Source: Nocardioides marmorisolisilvae
GTDB lineage: Bacteria; Actinomycetota; Actinomycetes; Propionibacteriales; Nocardioidaceae
Direction of reading: 5' to 3'
NCBI RefSeq assembly: GCF_031656915.1
Contig: NZ_CP134227.1
Span: 124,001-188,000 of the forward strand
DNA: 64,000 bases
The notes beneath the pieces were generated by a model, which made no database searches, had not been told where the DNA came from, and worked only from the letters and a program-made list of their open reading frames with translations. The position numbers and the translations under genes are program-made. Below are positions 43,458 through 51,804 of this stretch, piece by piece. The stretch's first letter is position 1. The number at the start of each line of letters is the position of its first letter.

Positions 43458-44669
43458 ATGTATCGTGCCCCGAGGCGCACCGTGACCGTCTTGGCGGTGG
43501 CGACCGTGGCGGCGCTCGCCATGTCCGGCTGCAGCGCCGCGAAGGTCCTCGAGACCAGCTCGGGCACGTCCGGGTCGCCGACCTCCTCGCCCACGCCGAA
43601 GGTTCCTCAGGTCGCGATCCACATGAACGTGCGTCGGCACGCGACGCGGGTCGCGGTCGACCAGAAGATCAAGGTCTCGTCGACGAACGGCGAGCTGCAG
43701 CAGGTGACGCTCACCGGCCCTGGCGGCACCGTGCCGGGCAAGCTCGCCACCAACTCGCAGGTCTGGAAGGCGAGCGGGCTGCTGCGTGCAGACTCCAAGT
43801 ACGTCGTGCGTGGGCTTGCAGTCGACAACGAGGGACTGCGCAAGCACTTCACCCGCAAGTTCCACACCCGCAAGCTGACCCTGGACCAGCAGACCTATCC
43901 CAGCTTCGTGCCCACCGCCGGTTCCACGGTGGGGATCGCGATGCCGGTGATCATCCGCTTCGACGTACCCGTGACCGACAAGGCGTCGATCGAGCGACAC
44001 CTGAGCGTGGTCAGCCAGCCGGCTCAGGCGGGCGCGTTCCACTGGATCAGCGACAACGAGGTGCACTGGCGGCCGAAGACGTACTGGAAGCCCGGGACCG
44101 CTGTGACGGTGAAGGCCGATATCGGCAGCGTGCCGGCGGGCAACGGGATCTACGGCCAGCTGGACCGGGAGGAGACCTTCCACATCGGCCGCGGCCAGAT
44201 CACCAAGGTCAACGTCGCAGAGCACGAGCTGAGGGTCTTCCGCAGCGGCAAGCTGATCCGGACCATCCCGGTCACGTCCGGCGCGGAGCCGAAGTACACC
44301 ACCCGTTCCGGCATCAAGGTGATCGTGGAGAAGGATCGCCGCCACGACATGAACTCCGAGACCATCGGCATCGACCCGAACAGCGCCGACGGCTACAACC
44401 TCAAGGGAGTCGAGTACGCCATGCGGCTGACCTACTCCGGCGAGTTCCTGCACGCCGCGCCCTGGTCGGTTGCATCGCAGGGCCACGTCAACGTCAGTCA
44501 CGGCTGCACCGGCATGTCCACCTCGAACGCCGGCTGGCTCTACAACCACACCCTCATCGGCGACCCGGTGGAGTTCTCCGGCACCAACCGCCAGATGACC
44601 CTCACCAACGGCTACGGCGACTGGAACGAGTCGTTCGCCCAGTACAAGCAGGGCTCTGCGCTGTCGTAG
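43458..44669 (+). CDS. L,D-transpeptidase lipoprotein (Ig-like domains + YkuD)
   Basis: A 403-residue cell-wall enzyme forming 3-3 peptidoglycan cross-links or attaching proteins. Lipobox LAMSGC near residue 20-25, Ser/Thr/Pro linker, two Ig-like domains (about 50-150 and 150-255), then a YkuD catalytic domain with His-Ser-x-Gly-Cys (HVNVSHGCTGMS) near residue 350. This is the architecture of the mycobacterial LdtB/LdtC group. ATG at 43458. The first inverted hairpin element begins right after its TAG. Confidence 0.94.
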   Translation: MYRAPRRTVTVLAVATVAALAMSGCSAAKVLETSSGTSGSPTSSPTPKVPQVAIHMNVRRHATRVAVDQKIKVSSTNGELQQVTLTGPGGTVPGKLATNSQVWKASGLLRADSKYVVRGLAVDNEGLRKHFTRKFHTRKLTLDQQTYPSFVPTAGSTVGIAMPVIIRFDVPVTDKASIERHLSVVSQPAQAGAFHWISDNEVHWRPKTYWKPGTAVTVKADIGSVPAGNGIYGQLDREETFHIGRGQITKVNVAEHELRVFRSGKLIRTIPVTSGAEPKYTTRSGIKVIVEKDRRHDMNSETIGIDPNSADGYNLKGVEYAMRLTYSGEFLHAAPWSVASQGHVNVSHGCTGMSTSNAGWLYNHTLIGDPVEFSGTNRQMTLTNGYGDWNESFAQYKQGSALS

Positions 44670-44755
44670 CTGGGTGACTTTCCCAGGTTAAGAACCCAAG
44701 GGTCACGTTCACCCAGGAGAGTTCGTGTGTGAACGTGACTGTTCCTGGGGGAACG
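44670..44755 (+). repeat. Hairpin element, copy A (inverted partner at 45893-45970)
   Basis: Right after the L,D-transpeptidase stop: a small stem CTGGG-N7-CCCAG, the 18-base core TGACTTTCCCAGGTTAAG (44675-44692), then a perfect 11-bp stem GTCACGTTCAC/GTGAACGTGAC (44702-44712 and 44729-44739) whose loop contains GAGAGTT. A third small stem GTTCC-N4-GGAAC follows (44741-44754). The core and hairpin recur in inverted orientation on the other side of the AbiEi-like gene, with the stem bases changed together, so pairing is preserved. Confidence 0.9.
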
Positions 44756-44773
44756 GCGGGCGTACGTCGTGGC

Positions 44774-45721
44774 TCAGGCTGCCGCGTCCCGCATCGCTTG
44801 ACGAATCTGGGCTGCGACCCACTGCGGACGTGCCAGGTCGGCCCACACGAAACGGACGAAGCGCCATCCGGTGAGCCGCCGGATGAGGTCCTCGCGCTGC
44901 TTCTCCCGGAAGACGACGTCGCCCGGATCGTCACCGTCGTGATACGGGCGCAGATACTTCGCCCTGCCGTCGAACTCGCCGAAGAGACGGTGCTGCTGCC
45001 ATGCGAAGTCCGTGGAGGCGATGAGCCGGCCGGCGTCGTGGACCTCCCACTGCAACTCCGGCGTGGGGAGTCCTTGGCGCCAGAACAGGTGCCGGGCGCG
45101 CGTCTCGCCTACGGACTCCGCTCGTCCGTCCATGTGATGCAGCACGACATGGAAGGGCTGTGACCCCGGCCAGTTCGTGAATCGTTCATTGAAGTCCCGC
45201 AGCTCCGCGGGGGTCGTCATCTGGGTGAACAGAGCATTGTCCGCCGAGACGAGCCCCGACTCGGTCGATGTGATGGAGGCGTGCTCGATGACTGCTCGGC
45301 CCGGCCTCACCACGGGGAGGCCCTGTGCCGTGGACAGGTCGTTGTCGTTGCACAGGCCGACGTGGTGCACGACGTCGACCTCCCGCCGATAGGCACCCTC
45401 GTCCAGCCGGGTGGCGTGGACGCGGGAGAGGTCGGCTCCCCAGACCGCGATCCCGTGCAGCACCAGCGCCGTGGTGTGGCTGAAGGCGATCGGGCCGGGC
45501 GTGGTCCGCGCGACCGCACGGGCGAGTACGACGTGCCGCTCCTCGGCGCTGAGCGTGGCCCAGACGTCACCGAAGCAGTAGGCGCCGTGCCGGACCCGGT
45601 GCCAGATGCCCTGCCGGCGCATCGCGGCGATGGCCGCCTTGGTGTAGCCGGCATCGAGCGCCTCCCGGTAGAGGAAGACGCCGTCGTGGTGCGCGATGGC
45701 ACGCAGCGGGTCGTCGTTCAT
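44774..45721 (-). CDS. AbiEi-type wHTH plus DUF559/PD-(D/E)XK-like protein
   Basis: A 315-residue solitary protein resembling type IV antitoxin (AbiEi) family members common in Nocardioides. An N-terminal winged helix (AIAHHDGVFLYREALDAGYT, AAIAAMRRQGIWHRVRHGAY), a middle AbiEi_4-like part (ERHVVLARAVARTTPGPIAFSHTTALVLHG), and a C-terminal domain with STDFAWQQHRLFGEFDGRAKY (Asp, then E-F-D-x-x-x-K) and EKQREDLIRRLTGWRFVRFVW. The C-terminus is reminiscent of DUF559/Vsr-like PD-(D/E)XK nucleases. No partner toxin gene (AbiEii) is adjacent. Start MNDDPLRAI at 45721 preferred over an upstream ATG at 45772. It is bracketed by inverted hairpin elements and lies between the LDT gene and qcrB. Confidence 0.85.
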   Translation of the reverse strand: MNDDPLRAIAHHDGVFLYREALDAGYTKAAIAAMRRQGIWHRVRHGAYCFGDVWATLSAEERHVVLARAVARTTPGPIAFSHTTALVLHGIAVWGADLSRVHATRLDEGAYRREVDVVHHVGLCNDNDLSTAQGLPVVRPGRAVIEHASITSTESGLVSADNALFTQMTTPAELRDFNERFTNWPGSQPFHVVLHHMDGRAESVGETRARHLFWRQGLPTPELQWEVHDAGRLIASTDFAWQQHRLFGEFDGRAKYLRPYHDGDDPGDVVFREKQREDLIRRLTGWRFVRFVWADLARPQWVAAQIRQAMRDAAA

Positions 45722-45892
45722 GCCGAACAGCGTGGAGGGCGTCCGGTGCTCGCCGCCGTACGACGTCCGCATCCTGTGGGCGGAACCGTCGAGCGCCTCC
45801 CTGTGGACGCAGAACGGTCGACCCGCGGGGCAGCAAGGGCGAGGGCCGCCGTGGCACGGGGGAGGAGAGCGCTCAGGCGGGCGTCCTCACAT

Positions 45893-45970
45893 GGCAACGG
45901 TCCTCTTCACACACCAACTCTCGTGTGTGAAGGGGACCGTTGGCTGCTTAACCTGGGAAAGTCATTTCCC
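45893..45970 (-). repeat. Hairpin element, copy B (inverted relative to copy A)
   Basis: Reading the minus strand: GGGAAA-TGAC-TTTCCC stem, the same 18-base core TGACTTTCCCAGGTTAAG (plus-strand 45947-45964), then a 20-bp stem with one G-T wobble (45895-45914 paired with 45923-45942) around the 8-base loop GAGAGTTG. The stem sequence differs from copy A at several places, but both arms differ together. It lies one base from the qcrB stop and could also terminate qcr transcription. Confidence 0.9.
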
Positions 45971-45971
45971 G

Positions 45972-47708
45972 TCAGTGCTTGTGCGTCAGGTCGTCACCCT
46001 CGACGTCGTGCATACCGTCGAACTGATGACCGTCCGCGGGATGGTCGAGCAGTGGCGCCTGGTGGGCGGCCTCGTGATCGGCGTGGTGGTGGGCGTCCTC
46101 GAGCTCGGCCGTTGTCGGCTTCTGGACGTTGTCGGCGAACCAGGCGTGCGACAGCTTCGCGCGGACGGTGTCCGCGCGGGCGGTCGGGGCCGGGACCCCG
46201 TTCGCGTCGGTGCCGTTCGGGGCGGAGTGGATCTCGTCCCGCTCCCGTGCGGTGAGCGTGTACTGGCGCTCGATGGACAGCGGCAGGTGCTTCTCGGAGT
46301 AGCCGCCCTCGGGATCACGCATGATGACGCCGGACTCGTAGCCGTGCAGCAGCATGTCGTTGTCGTGGCGCTGCAGCGAGATGCACCAGCGCTTGGCGAT
46401 CATGAAGACGATCACCGGCAAGATGAACACCGCGACCCGCATGAACCGGCTGATGTCCTCCATGTTCAGGTGGAACTGGGTGGCGATGATGTCATTGCCG
46501 CCGGCGGCCCACAGCAGGCCGTAGACGGTGATCATCGCCGCCAGGAACGCCGTACGGGTCGGAGCGTTGCGTGGACGCTGCAGTAGGTGGTGCTCACGTC
46601 GGTCGCCGGTCACCCACTGCTCGATGAACGGATAGGCGAGCACGGCCGCGAGCAGCGCGATCGGAGCGATCTGGCCGGGCAGGAAGATGTTCCAACTGAT
46701 CGTGATGCCCCACAGATGCGTCTCCCAGCCGGGCATGATGCGCAGCAGGCCCTCGGCAATGCCCATGTACCAGTCGGGCTGTGAGCCTGCGGTGACCTGG
46801 TTGGGCGTGTAGGGGCCGTACTTCCAGACCGGGTTGATCGTCATCAGTGCGCCCATCAGGGCCACGACGCCGAAGACGATGAAGAAGAAGCCACCGGCCT
46901 TGGCCATGTAGACGGGCAGCATCGGGAAGCCGACGACGTTCTGCTCGGTGCGTCCTGGGCCGGGCCACTGGGTGTGCTTGTGGTAGACGAGCAGCAGCAT
47001 GTGCGCGCCGATGAGTGCGAGCAGCAGGCCGGGCACCAGCAGCACGTGGGCGATGTAGAGCCGCGAGATGATCGCGTCACCGGGGAACTCACCGCCGAAC
47101 ATGAAGAACGACATATAGGACCCGACCACCGGCGTCGCCTTGACGAGGCCGTCGGCGATCCGCAGGCCGGTGCCGGACAGCAGGTCGTCGGGCAGGGAGT
47201 AGCCGGCGAAGCCCTCGACGATGCCGAGCAGGATCAACACGCCGCCGATGAGCCAGTTGAGCTCACGCGGCTTGCGGAACGCACCGGTGAGGAACACCCG
47301 CATCATGTGAACGAGCATCGCTGCGATGAAGAGCATCGCCGCCCAGTGGTGCATCTGCCGCATCAGCAGGCCGGCACGTACGTCGAAGGAGATGTTCAGG
47401 GTCGAGGCGAACGCCTCGGACATGCTCACACCGCGGAGAGGGGAGTAGGTGCCGTTGTACGTCGTCTCGGCCATGCTCGGCTTGAACCACAGCGACAAGA
47501 ACACACCGGTGAGCAGCAGCGTGACGAAGCTCCACAGCGCGATCTCGCCGAGCATGAAGGACCAGTGGTCGGGGAACACCTTGCGGATGTTCTTCTTGGC
47601 CATCGCACCGATGCCCAAGCGCTCGTCGGCCCAGGTGGCTGCGCCACCGAGCTTCGACGGCTTGTCTGCGGTGGCCGGCGTGGTGCGGTTGCTGGAGATG
47701 GTGCTCAT
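45972..47708 (-). CDS. qcrB: Cytochrome bc1 complex cytochrome b subunit
   Basis: A 578-residue integral membrane quinol-oxidising subunit. An extended N-terminus, then heme-ligating His residues in RQMHHWAAMLFIAAMLVHMM and RLYIAHVLLVPGLLLALIGAHML. The Qo-site region is WDxxE/PEWY-like, here SQPDWYMGIAEGLLRI. A long hydrophilic His-rich C-terminal tail of about 120 residues is present, as in other actinobacterial QcrB. ATG at 47708. It is last in ctaE-qcrC-qcrA-qcrB, 7 bp after qcrA. QcrB is the target of compounds such as Q203/telacebec in M. tuberculosis. Confidence 0.98.
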   Translation of the reverse strand: MSTISSNRTTPATADKPSKLGGAATWADERLGIGAMAKKNIRKVFPDHWSFMLGEIALWSFVTLLLTGVFLSLWFKPSMAETTYNGTYSPLRGVSMSEAFASTLNISFDVRAGLLMRQMHHWAAMLFIAAMLVHMMRVFLTGAFRKPRELNWLIGGVLILLGIVEGFAGYSLPDDLLSGTGLRIADGLVKATPVVGSYMSFFMFGGEFPGDAIISRLYIAHVLLVPGLLLALIGAHMLLLVYHKHTQWPGPGRTEQNVVGFPMLPVYMAKAGGFFFIVFGVVALMGALMTINPVWKYGPYTPNQVTAGSQPDWYMGIAEGLLRIMPGWETHLWGITISWNIFLPGQIAPIALLAAVLAYPFIEQWVTGDRREHHLLQRPRNAPTRTAFLAAMITVYGLLWAAGGNDIIATQFHLNMEDISRFMRVAVFILPVIVFMIAKRWCISLQRHDNDMLLHGYESGVIMRDPEGGYSEKHLPLSIERQYTLTARERDEIHSAPNGTDANGVPAPTARADTVRAKLSHAWFADNVQKPTTAELEDAHHHADHEAAHQAPLLDHPADGHQFDGMHDVEGDDLTHKH

Positions 47709-47715
47709 CTGAAGA

Positions 47716-48771
47716 TCAGCCTCGTTCCCAGAAGCTCGGTCCGACAGGCTCGTGGAAGCCGCTCTGCGCGACGATGTAGCCCTCGGAGTCGACGGTGATC
47801 GGCAACTGGGGCAGCGGTCGAGCAGCGGGCCCGAACACCACCTTGCCGTTGTCGCCCAGATCGAAGGTCGACTGGTGGCAGGGGCAGAGCAGATGGTGGG
47901 TCTGCTGCTCCCACAGCGAGATCGGACAGCCCACGTGGGTGCAGATCTTGGAGTAGCACAGGATCCCGTTGATCCCCCAGTTCTCACGGTCCTTGGCCGG
48001 GGTGATGTCGTCAGGGTCCATCCGGACCAGGATCACCGCAGCCTTCGCGGTCTGCTGCAGCAGTGCGGTGCCTTCGTACTTCGGCTTGCCGTCAGGACCG
48101 AGGTTCTTGGGGTCGAAGACCTCTGGCTCGCAGTTGACCAGCTGGCCGACCTCGAGGTCCCCGGGCTTGATCGGGTTGAAGCCGACGTCCTGGACGACGC
48201 GCATGCCCTTGCGCCACACCGTCTCGTACAGCTTGTGGCCGGGCAGCGGGCCGAGGTCGCGCAGTGCGACGATCGCCGGCAGTCCGAGCGCGCCCATCGC
48301 GACCAGCAGCGAGTTGCGGATCAGCGGCCGGCGGCCGATCCCGGACTCCTCGACGCCCTGGGTGAAGGCGGCCACCGCCTCGGCGCGATCCTCGTCACTG
48401 GAGGACGCGGAGTGGCGGTACTCGACGATCTCGTGGTCGCTCATCAGCTTGCGCGCCCACTGGATCGCGCCGATGCCGATGCAGAGCAACGCGAGGCCCA
48501 GGCACAGGCCCAGCACCACGTTGGAGGCACCCAGGCCGAGGATGACGGTCGGGTGCTCGCCGATGCTGAAAGCGAAGTAGGCGACGCAGAAGAGGATCGC
48601 GAAGATCACCGAGAGGCCGAAGAGCATCGCGACCTGGCGCTCGGCACGACGCTCCGCGGCGGGGTCGACGTCGGTGGGACGCGGCTCGTGCGGGGGGAGG
48701 CCCGGGTCGGCGATCGGCTCGTGGGTGATCTGCTCGAGCTCGTGGCCGTGGCCGTTCTGGTTGTCACTCAC
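47716..48771 (-). CDS. qcrA: Cytochrome bc1 complex Rieske iron-sulfur subunit
   Basis: A 351-residue membrane-anchored Rieske protein. A long cytosolic N-terminus and three transmembrane helices (VAMLFGLSVIFAILFCVAYFAFS, VVLGLCLGLALLCIGIGAIQW, SLLVAMGALGLPAIVAL) precede the cluster domain. [2Fe-2S] ligands are CTHVGC near residue 278 and CPCHQS near 296. The three-helix form is typical of actinobacteria. ErpA or a similar carrier would supply the cluster. Its start overlaps the qcrC end by 4 bp. Confidence 0.98.
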   Translation of the reverse strand: MSDNQNGHGHELEQITHEPIADPGLPPHEPRPTDVDPAAERRAERQVAMLFGLSVIFAILFCVAYFAFSIGEHPTVILGLGASNVVLGLCLGLALLCIGIGAIQWARKLMSDHEIVEYRHSASSSDEDRAEAVAAFTQGVEESGIGRRPLIRNSLLVAMGALGLPAIVALRDLGPLPGHKLYETVWRKGMRVVQDVGFNPIKPGDLEVGQLVNCEPEVFDPKNLGPDGKPKYEGTALLQQTAKAAVILVRMDPDDITPAKDRENWGINGILCYSKICTHVGCPISLWEQQTHHLLCPCHQSTFDLGDNGKVVFGPAARPLPQLPITVDSEGYIVAQSGFHEPVGPSFWERG

Positions 48772-49631
48772 GCGTCAGCCTCCACCTTCTTCTTCGAGCG
48801 TGCCGTGTGGGCAGCGATCCAGATGGCCGCCAGCACGAGCACGCCGATGCCGACGATCCAGGCGAACAGACCCTCCGAGACGGGGCCCAGGGATCCGAGG
48901 CTGAAACCTCCGTACCCGGGCTCGGAGTTGATCGCCTTGATGTAGCCGACGATCTCGCGCTTGTCCTGGGGTGAGAGAACGCTGTCGGCGAAGACGGGCA
49001 TCTGCTGCGGACCGGTGATCATCGCCTCGAAGATCTGCCGCGGGGTGTCCTCGTAGATCTTCGGTGCGAACTTGCCCTCGGGCATGGCTCCGCCGTGGCC
49101 CTGGAAGTTGTGGCAGGCGGTGCAGTTGGTGCGGAAGAACTCGCCACCGCGGGAGATCTCGTCCGCGCTCATCCCGTTGATGTCGGTCTCCGACGAGGAC
49201 GGTACGGCGGGGCCGGGACCCAGCGAGGCGACGTACGCACCGAGCTGGCGGATCTCGGTGGAGTTGAAGACCGGCGTCTTGCGCAGCGCTTGGACGCCGG
49301 GCTGGGCCATCGGCATCCGTCCGGTGCTCACCTGGAAGTCGACGGCAGCGGCGCCCACGCCGACGAGGGAGGGCCCGTGGTTGTGGCCGCGCCGGGTGAC
49401 GATCCCCTCGGCGTTCTTGCCGTGGCAGGAGGCGCAGCTCACCAGGAAGAGTGCGCGGCCCTTGGCGACATCGTCGCTGTTGGCCGTGCTGGCGGCGCCG
49501 TTCGCCGGGGCGAACATCGCGTAGAGGCCGCCGGTGAGCAGCAGGCCGAGGAGGATGACCGCGGGACCGGCCAGTCGGCTGCGCCGCTTGCTGGAGATCC
49601 TGGCGGAGATCTTGTCGCTGAGGAGTCGCAC
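48768..49631 (-). CDS. qcrC: Cytochrome bc1 complex diheme cytochrome c subunit
   Basis: A 287-residue periplasmic diheme cytochrome c with an N-terminal anchor (AGPAVILLGLLLTGGLYAMF) and a C-terminal helix (GLFAWIVGIGVLVLAAIWIAA). Two CxxCH sites: CASCHGKN near residue 51 and CTACHNFQ near 150, each with a downstream Met ligand region (TGRMPMA, GPQQMPVF). It passes electrons directly from Rieske to CuA, replacing a soluble cytochrome c. It sits between ctaE and qcrA. Confidence 0.98.
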   Translation of the reverse strand: MRLLSDKISARISSKRRSRLAGPAVILLGLLLTGGLYAMFAPANGAASTANSDDVAKGRALFLVSCASCHGKNAEGIVTRRGHNHGPSLVGVGAAAVDFQVSTGRMPMAQPGVQALRKTPVFNSTEIRQLGAYVASLGPGPAVPSSSETDINGMSADEISRGGEFFRTNCTACHNFQGHGGAMPEGKFAPKIYEDTPRQIFEAMITGPQQMPVFADSVLSPQDKREIVGYIKAINSEPGYGGFSLGSLGPVSEGLFAWIVGIGVLVLAAIWIAAHTARSKKKVEADA

Positions 49632-49656
49632 TGAGGAGTCCCTATCCGGTCCGGCG

Positions 49657-50295
49657 CTACTTGATCAGGTAGATGGTTGCGAACAGGCCGATCCAGACCA
49701 CGTCAACGAAGTGCCAGTAGTACGACACAACGATCGCGGTCACGGCCTGCTCGTGAGTGAACTTCCGGGCCAGGAACGTGCGGCCCAGCACGAAGAGGAA
49801 GGCCACCAGCCCGCCGGTCACGTGGAGACCGTGGAAGCCGGTGGTCAGGTAGAACATCGTGCCGTACGACGACGCCGGGATGGTGATGCCGTCGTGGATC
49901 ATGCTGGTGTATTCGGTGGCCTGACCGGCGATGAAGATCGCGCCCATGATGTAGGTCAGCACGAACCACTCGCGCAGCCCCCAGCCCTTGACGTTCAGGA
50001 CACTGCCGACGCGGCCGACCTGCCCGCGCTCCGCGGCGAAGACGCCGAGCTGACAGGTCAGCGACGACAGCACCAGGATCGTGGTGTTCACCGAGGCGAA
50101 CGGAACGTCGAGATGCGCCGTCGACTGGGCCCACAGCTCGGGGCTGACCGCCCGGATGGTGAAGTAGCTGGCAAACAGGGCCGCGAAGAACATCAGCTCG
50201 CTGGAGAGCCAGATGATCGTTCCGACGCTGACCATGCTGGGCCGGTCATGATGCCCGTGTAGACGGGACGCAGGAATCGCCGATGCAGTCGCCAC
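49657..50295 (-). CDS. ctaE: Cytochrome c oxidase subunit III
   Basis: A 212-residue membrane protein with five predicted helices; family signature segments [56 protein letters not shown] and [17 protein letters not shown]. First gene of the ctaE-qcrCAB operon. GTG start at 50295 follows a CATAAT box six bases upstream, so it is probably leaderless. It is divergent from the ctaG-like gene with 128 bp between starts. Confidence 0.97.
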   Translation of the reverse strand: MATASAIPASRLHGHHDRPSMVSVGTIIWLSSELMFFAALFASYFTIRAVSPELWAQSTAHLDVPFASVNTTILVLSSLTCQLGVFAAERGQVGRVGSVLNVKGWGLREWFVLTYIMGAIFIAGQATEYTSMIHDGITIPASSYGTMFYLTTGFHGLHVTGGLVAFLFVLGRTFLARKFTHEQAVTAIVVSYYWHFVDVVWIGLFATIYLIK

Positions 50296-50301
50296 GCGGT
50301 C

Positions 50302-50307
50302 ATTATG
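50302..50307 (-). promoter_or_regulatory. Candidate leaderless -10 box (CATAAT) of ctaE-qcrCAB
   Basis: CATAAT on the minus strand, six bases before the ctaE GTG start. No Shine-Dalgarno sequence is present. Confidence 0.5.
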
Positions 50308-50411
50308 TCGTGAGTGCGCCCGATCGGCACCCCGACCCCCCTGTGTGGGCCGTCATCTTCTTCACATCGGCTGCTCACCTGCCCCGGAGCGCCGCTGAGG
50401 AGGCGCAGACT

Positions 50412-50417
50412 TAGGGT
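50412..50417 (+). promoter_or_regulatory. Candidate leaderless -10 box (TAGGGT) of the ctaG-like gene
   Basis: TAGGGT is followed by six bases and then the ATG at 50424. No Shine-Dalgarno sequence is visible. Confidence 0.45.
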
Positions 50418-50423
50418 CCTGCC

Positions 50424-51362
50424 ATGCCCGAATGCCTCGCTGCGATGCCGCTGCTGACGCTGCTGCACGCCGACGTACCCGGCCTGCCGCGATTCGGGCC
50501 GTCGGTGATCTGGACGCAGTGGGGACTGGACCCGTGGCTGTTCGTCGGGATCGTGTGGATCGCTGGCGCCTATGTGTACGGCGTGCGCGTGATCCACCGC
50601 CGCGGCGACCGCTGGCCGGTCGGCCGCACGCTGTCCTTCGTCCTCGGTGGAATGGGACTGCTCTACTTCGCGACCAGCTCCGGACTGGCGGCGTACGACG
50701 ACACCCTGCTGAGCGTGCACATGGTCCAGCACATGCTGCTGATGATGCCGGTGCCGCTGTTCCTCGCCCTCGGTGCGCCGGTGACGCTCGCGTTGCGTAC
50801 CTTCCGGCCCCGGCCACGCCGCTGGCTGCTCTGGCTGCTGCACTCGCCGCTTGCCCGGGTGCTGACGTTCGCGCCGCTGACGCTCGCGGTCTACGTGCTC
50901 AGCCCATGGGTGCTCTACTTCACCGGTTGGTACGACGCCTCGCTGCGCAGCGACCTCGTCCACGAGCTGATGCACGTGCACCTGGTCCTCGCCGGCGCGG
51001 TGTTCTTCTGGCCGCTCGTGGGAGTCGACCCGGTCCCTGGCCGGCTCGCGCACCCGTTCCGGCTCCTGCTCGTGTTCCTCACGCTGCCGTTCCATGCATT
51101 CCTCGGTGTCACGATCATGAGCCAGAGCACCCTGATCGGCGGCGACTGGTACCCGCACCTGCACCGCACCATGGGCTGGCTGCCGGATCCGCTGGCCGAC
51201 CAGCACCTGGCCGGCGGCATCCTCTGGGGGTCGGGCGACCTGATCGGGCTGATGTTCTTCGTGGTTCTCTTCGTGCAGTGGGTCCGCTCGGCGAAGAGGG
51301 AGGCCGAGCGGGAGGACCGGCGGCTCGACCGGGTGGAACGCCTCGCCGGTGCGGGCCGGTAG
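50424..51362 (+). CDS. Cytochrome c oxidase assembly protein, caa3_CtaG-like
   Basis: A 312-residue membrane protein with about seven helices. Family motifs: His-rich SVHMVQHMLLMMPVPLFLALGAPVTLALR and DLVHELMHVHLVLAGAVFFWPLVGVDP, conserved histidines that probably bind copper. HAFLGVTIMSQSTLIGGDWY and DQHLAGGILWGSGDLIGLMF follow. CtaG-type proteins deliver copper to the CuA/CuB sites. Divergent to ctaE, so placed to support oxidase assembly. The following response-regulator-like gene begins 10 bp after its stop. Confidence 0.92.
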   Translation: MPECLAAMPLLTLLHADVPGLPRFGPSVIWTQWGLDPWLFVGIVWIAGAYVYGVRVIHRRGDRWPVGRTLSFVLGGMGLLYFATSSGLAAYDDTLLSVHMVQHMLLMMPVPLFLALGAPVTLALRTFRPRPRRWLLWLLHSPLARVLTFAPLTLAVYVLSPWVLYFTGWYDASLRSDLVHELMHVHLVLAGAVFFWPLVGVDPVPGRLAHPFRLLLVFLTLPFHAFLGVTIMSQSTLIGGDWYPHLHRTMGWLPDPLADQHLAGGILWGSGDLIGLMFFVVLFVQWVRSAKREAEREDRRLDRVERLAGAGR

Positions 51363-51365
51363 CAT
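51360..51365 (+). promoter_or_regulatory. Candidate leaderless -10 box (TAGCAT) of the receiver-like gene
   Basis: TAGCAT overlaps the stop of the ctaG-like gene and lies seven bases before GTG at 51373. Confidence 0.4.
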
Positions 51366-51372
51366 CAGCCGC

Positions 51373-51801
51373 GTGACTGACGCCACTTCCTCCGTGCCGC
51401 CTGCGGACCCGCTCCGGGTGCTGGTCTACAGCGACGACGCCGACACCCGCCAGCAGGTGCTGCTGGCGCTGGGCAGCCGGGTGCACCCCGATCTGCCGCC
51501 CCTTGAGTACGTCGAGGTGGCGACCGAGCCCGTGGTGATCCAGCAGATGGACACCGGCCGCATCGATCTCGCCGTACTGGACGGTGAGGCCGCGCCGGTC
51601 GGGGGCATGGGGATCGCTCGCCAGCTCAAGGACGAGATCTACCAGTGTCCGCCGGTGCTGGTGCTGACCGGGCGTCGCGACGACAACTGGTTGGCGACTT
51701 GGTCCCGCGCCGACGCAGCGGTGCCGCACCCCCTGGACCCGATGGAGCTCGCCGAGGCAGTGATCCGGCTGCTCAGGTCGCGCGTCCCCGCGACGCGCTG
51801 A
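51373..51801 (+). CDS. Stand-alone receiver-like protein (REC fold)
   Basis: A 142-residue single-domain protein. The beta-1 strand LRVLVYSDDADTRQQVLLAL ends in the DD pair of receivers. IDLAVLDGEAAPVGG gives the position of the phospho-accepting Asp (LAVLDGE, near residue 69), and PPVLVLTGRRDDNWLATWSRADAAVPHPLDPMELAEAV has the Thr switch; the usual KP-type Lys appears as H-P. The Lys is therefore probably missing, and phosphorylation is uncertain. It has no output domain. It is conserved between ctaG/ctaE and trpD in related genomes, but its role is unknown. Confidence 0.8.
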   Translation: MTDATSSVPPADPLRVLVYSDDADTRQQVLLALGSRVHPDLPPLEYVEVATEPVVIQQMDTGRIDLAVLDGEAAPVGGMGIARQLKDEIYQCPPVLVLTGRRDDNWLATWSRADAAVPHPLDPMELAEAVIRLLRSRVPATR

Positions 51802-51804
51802 GCG

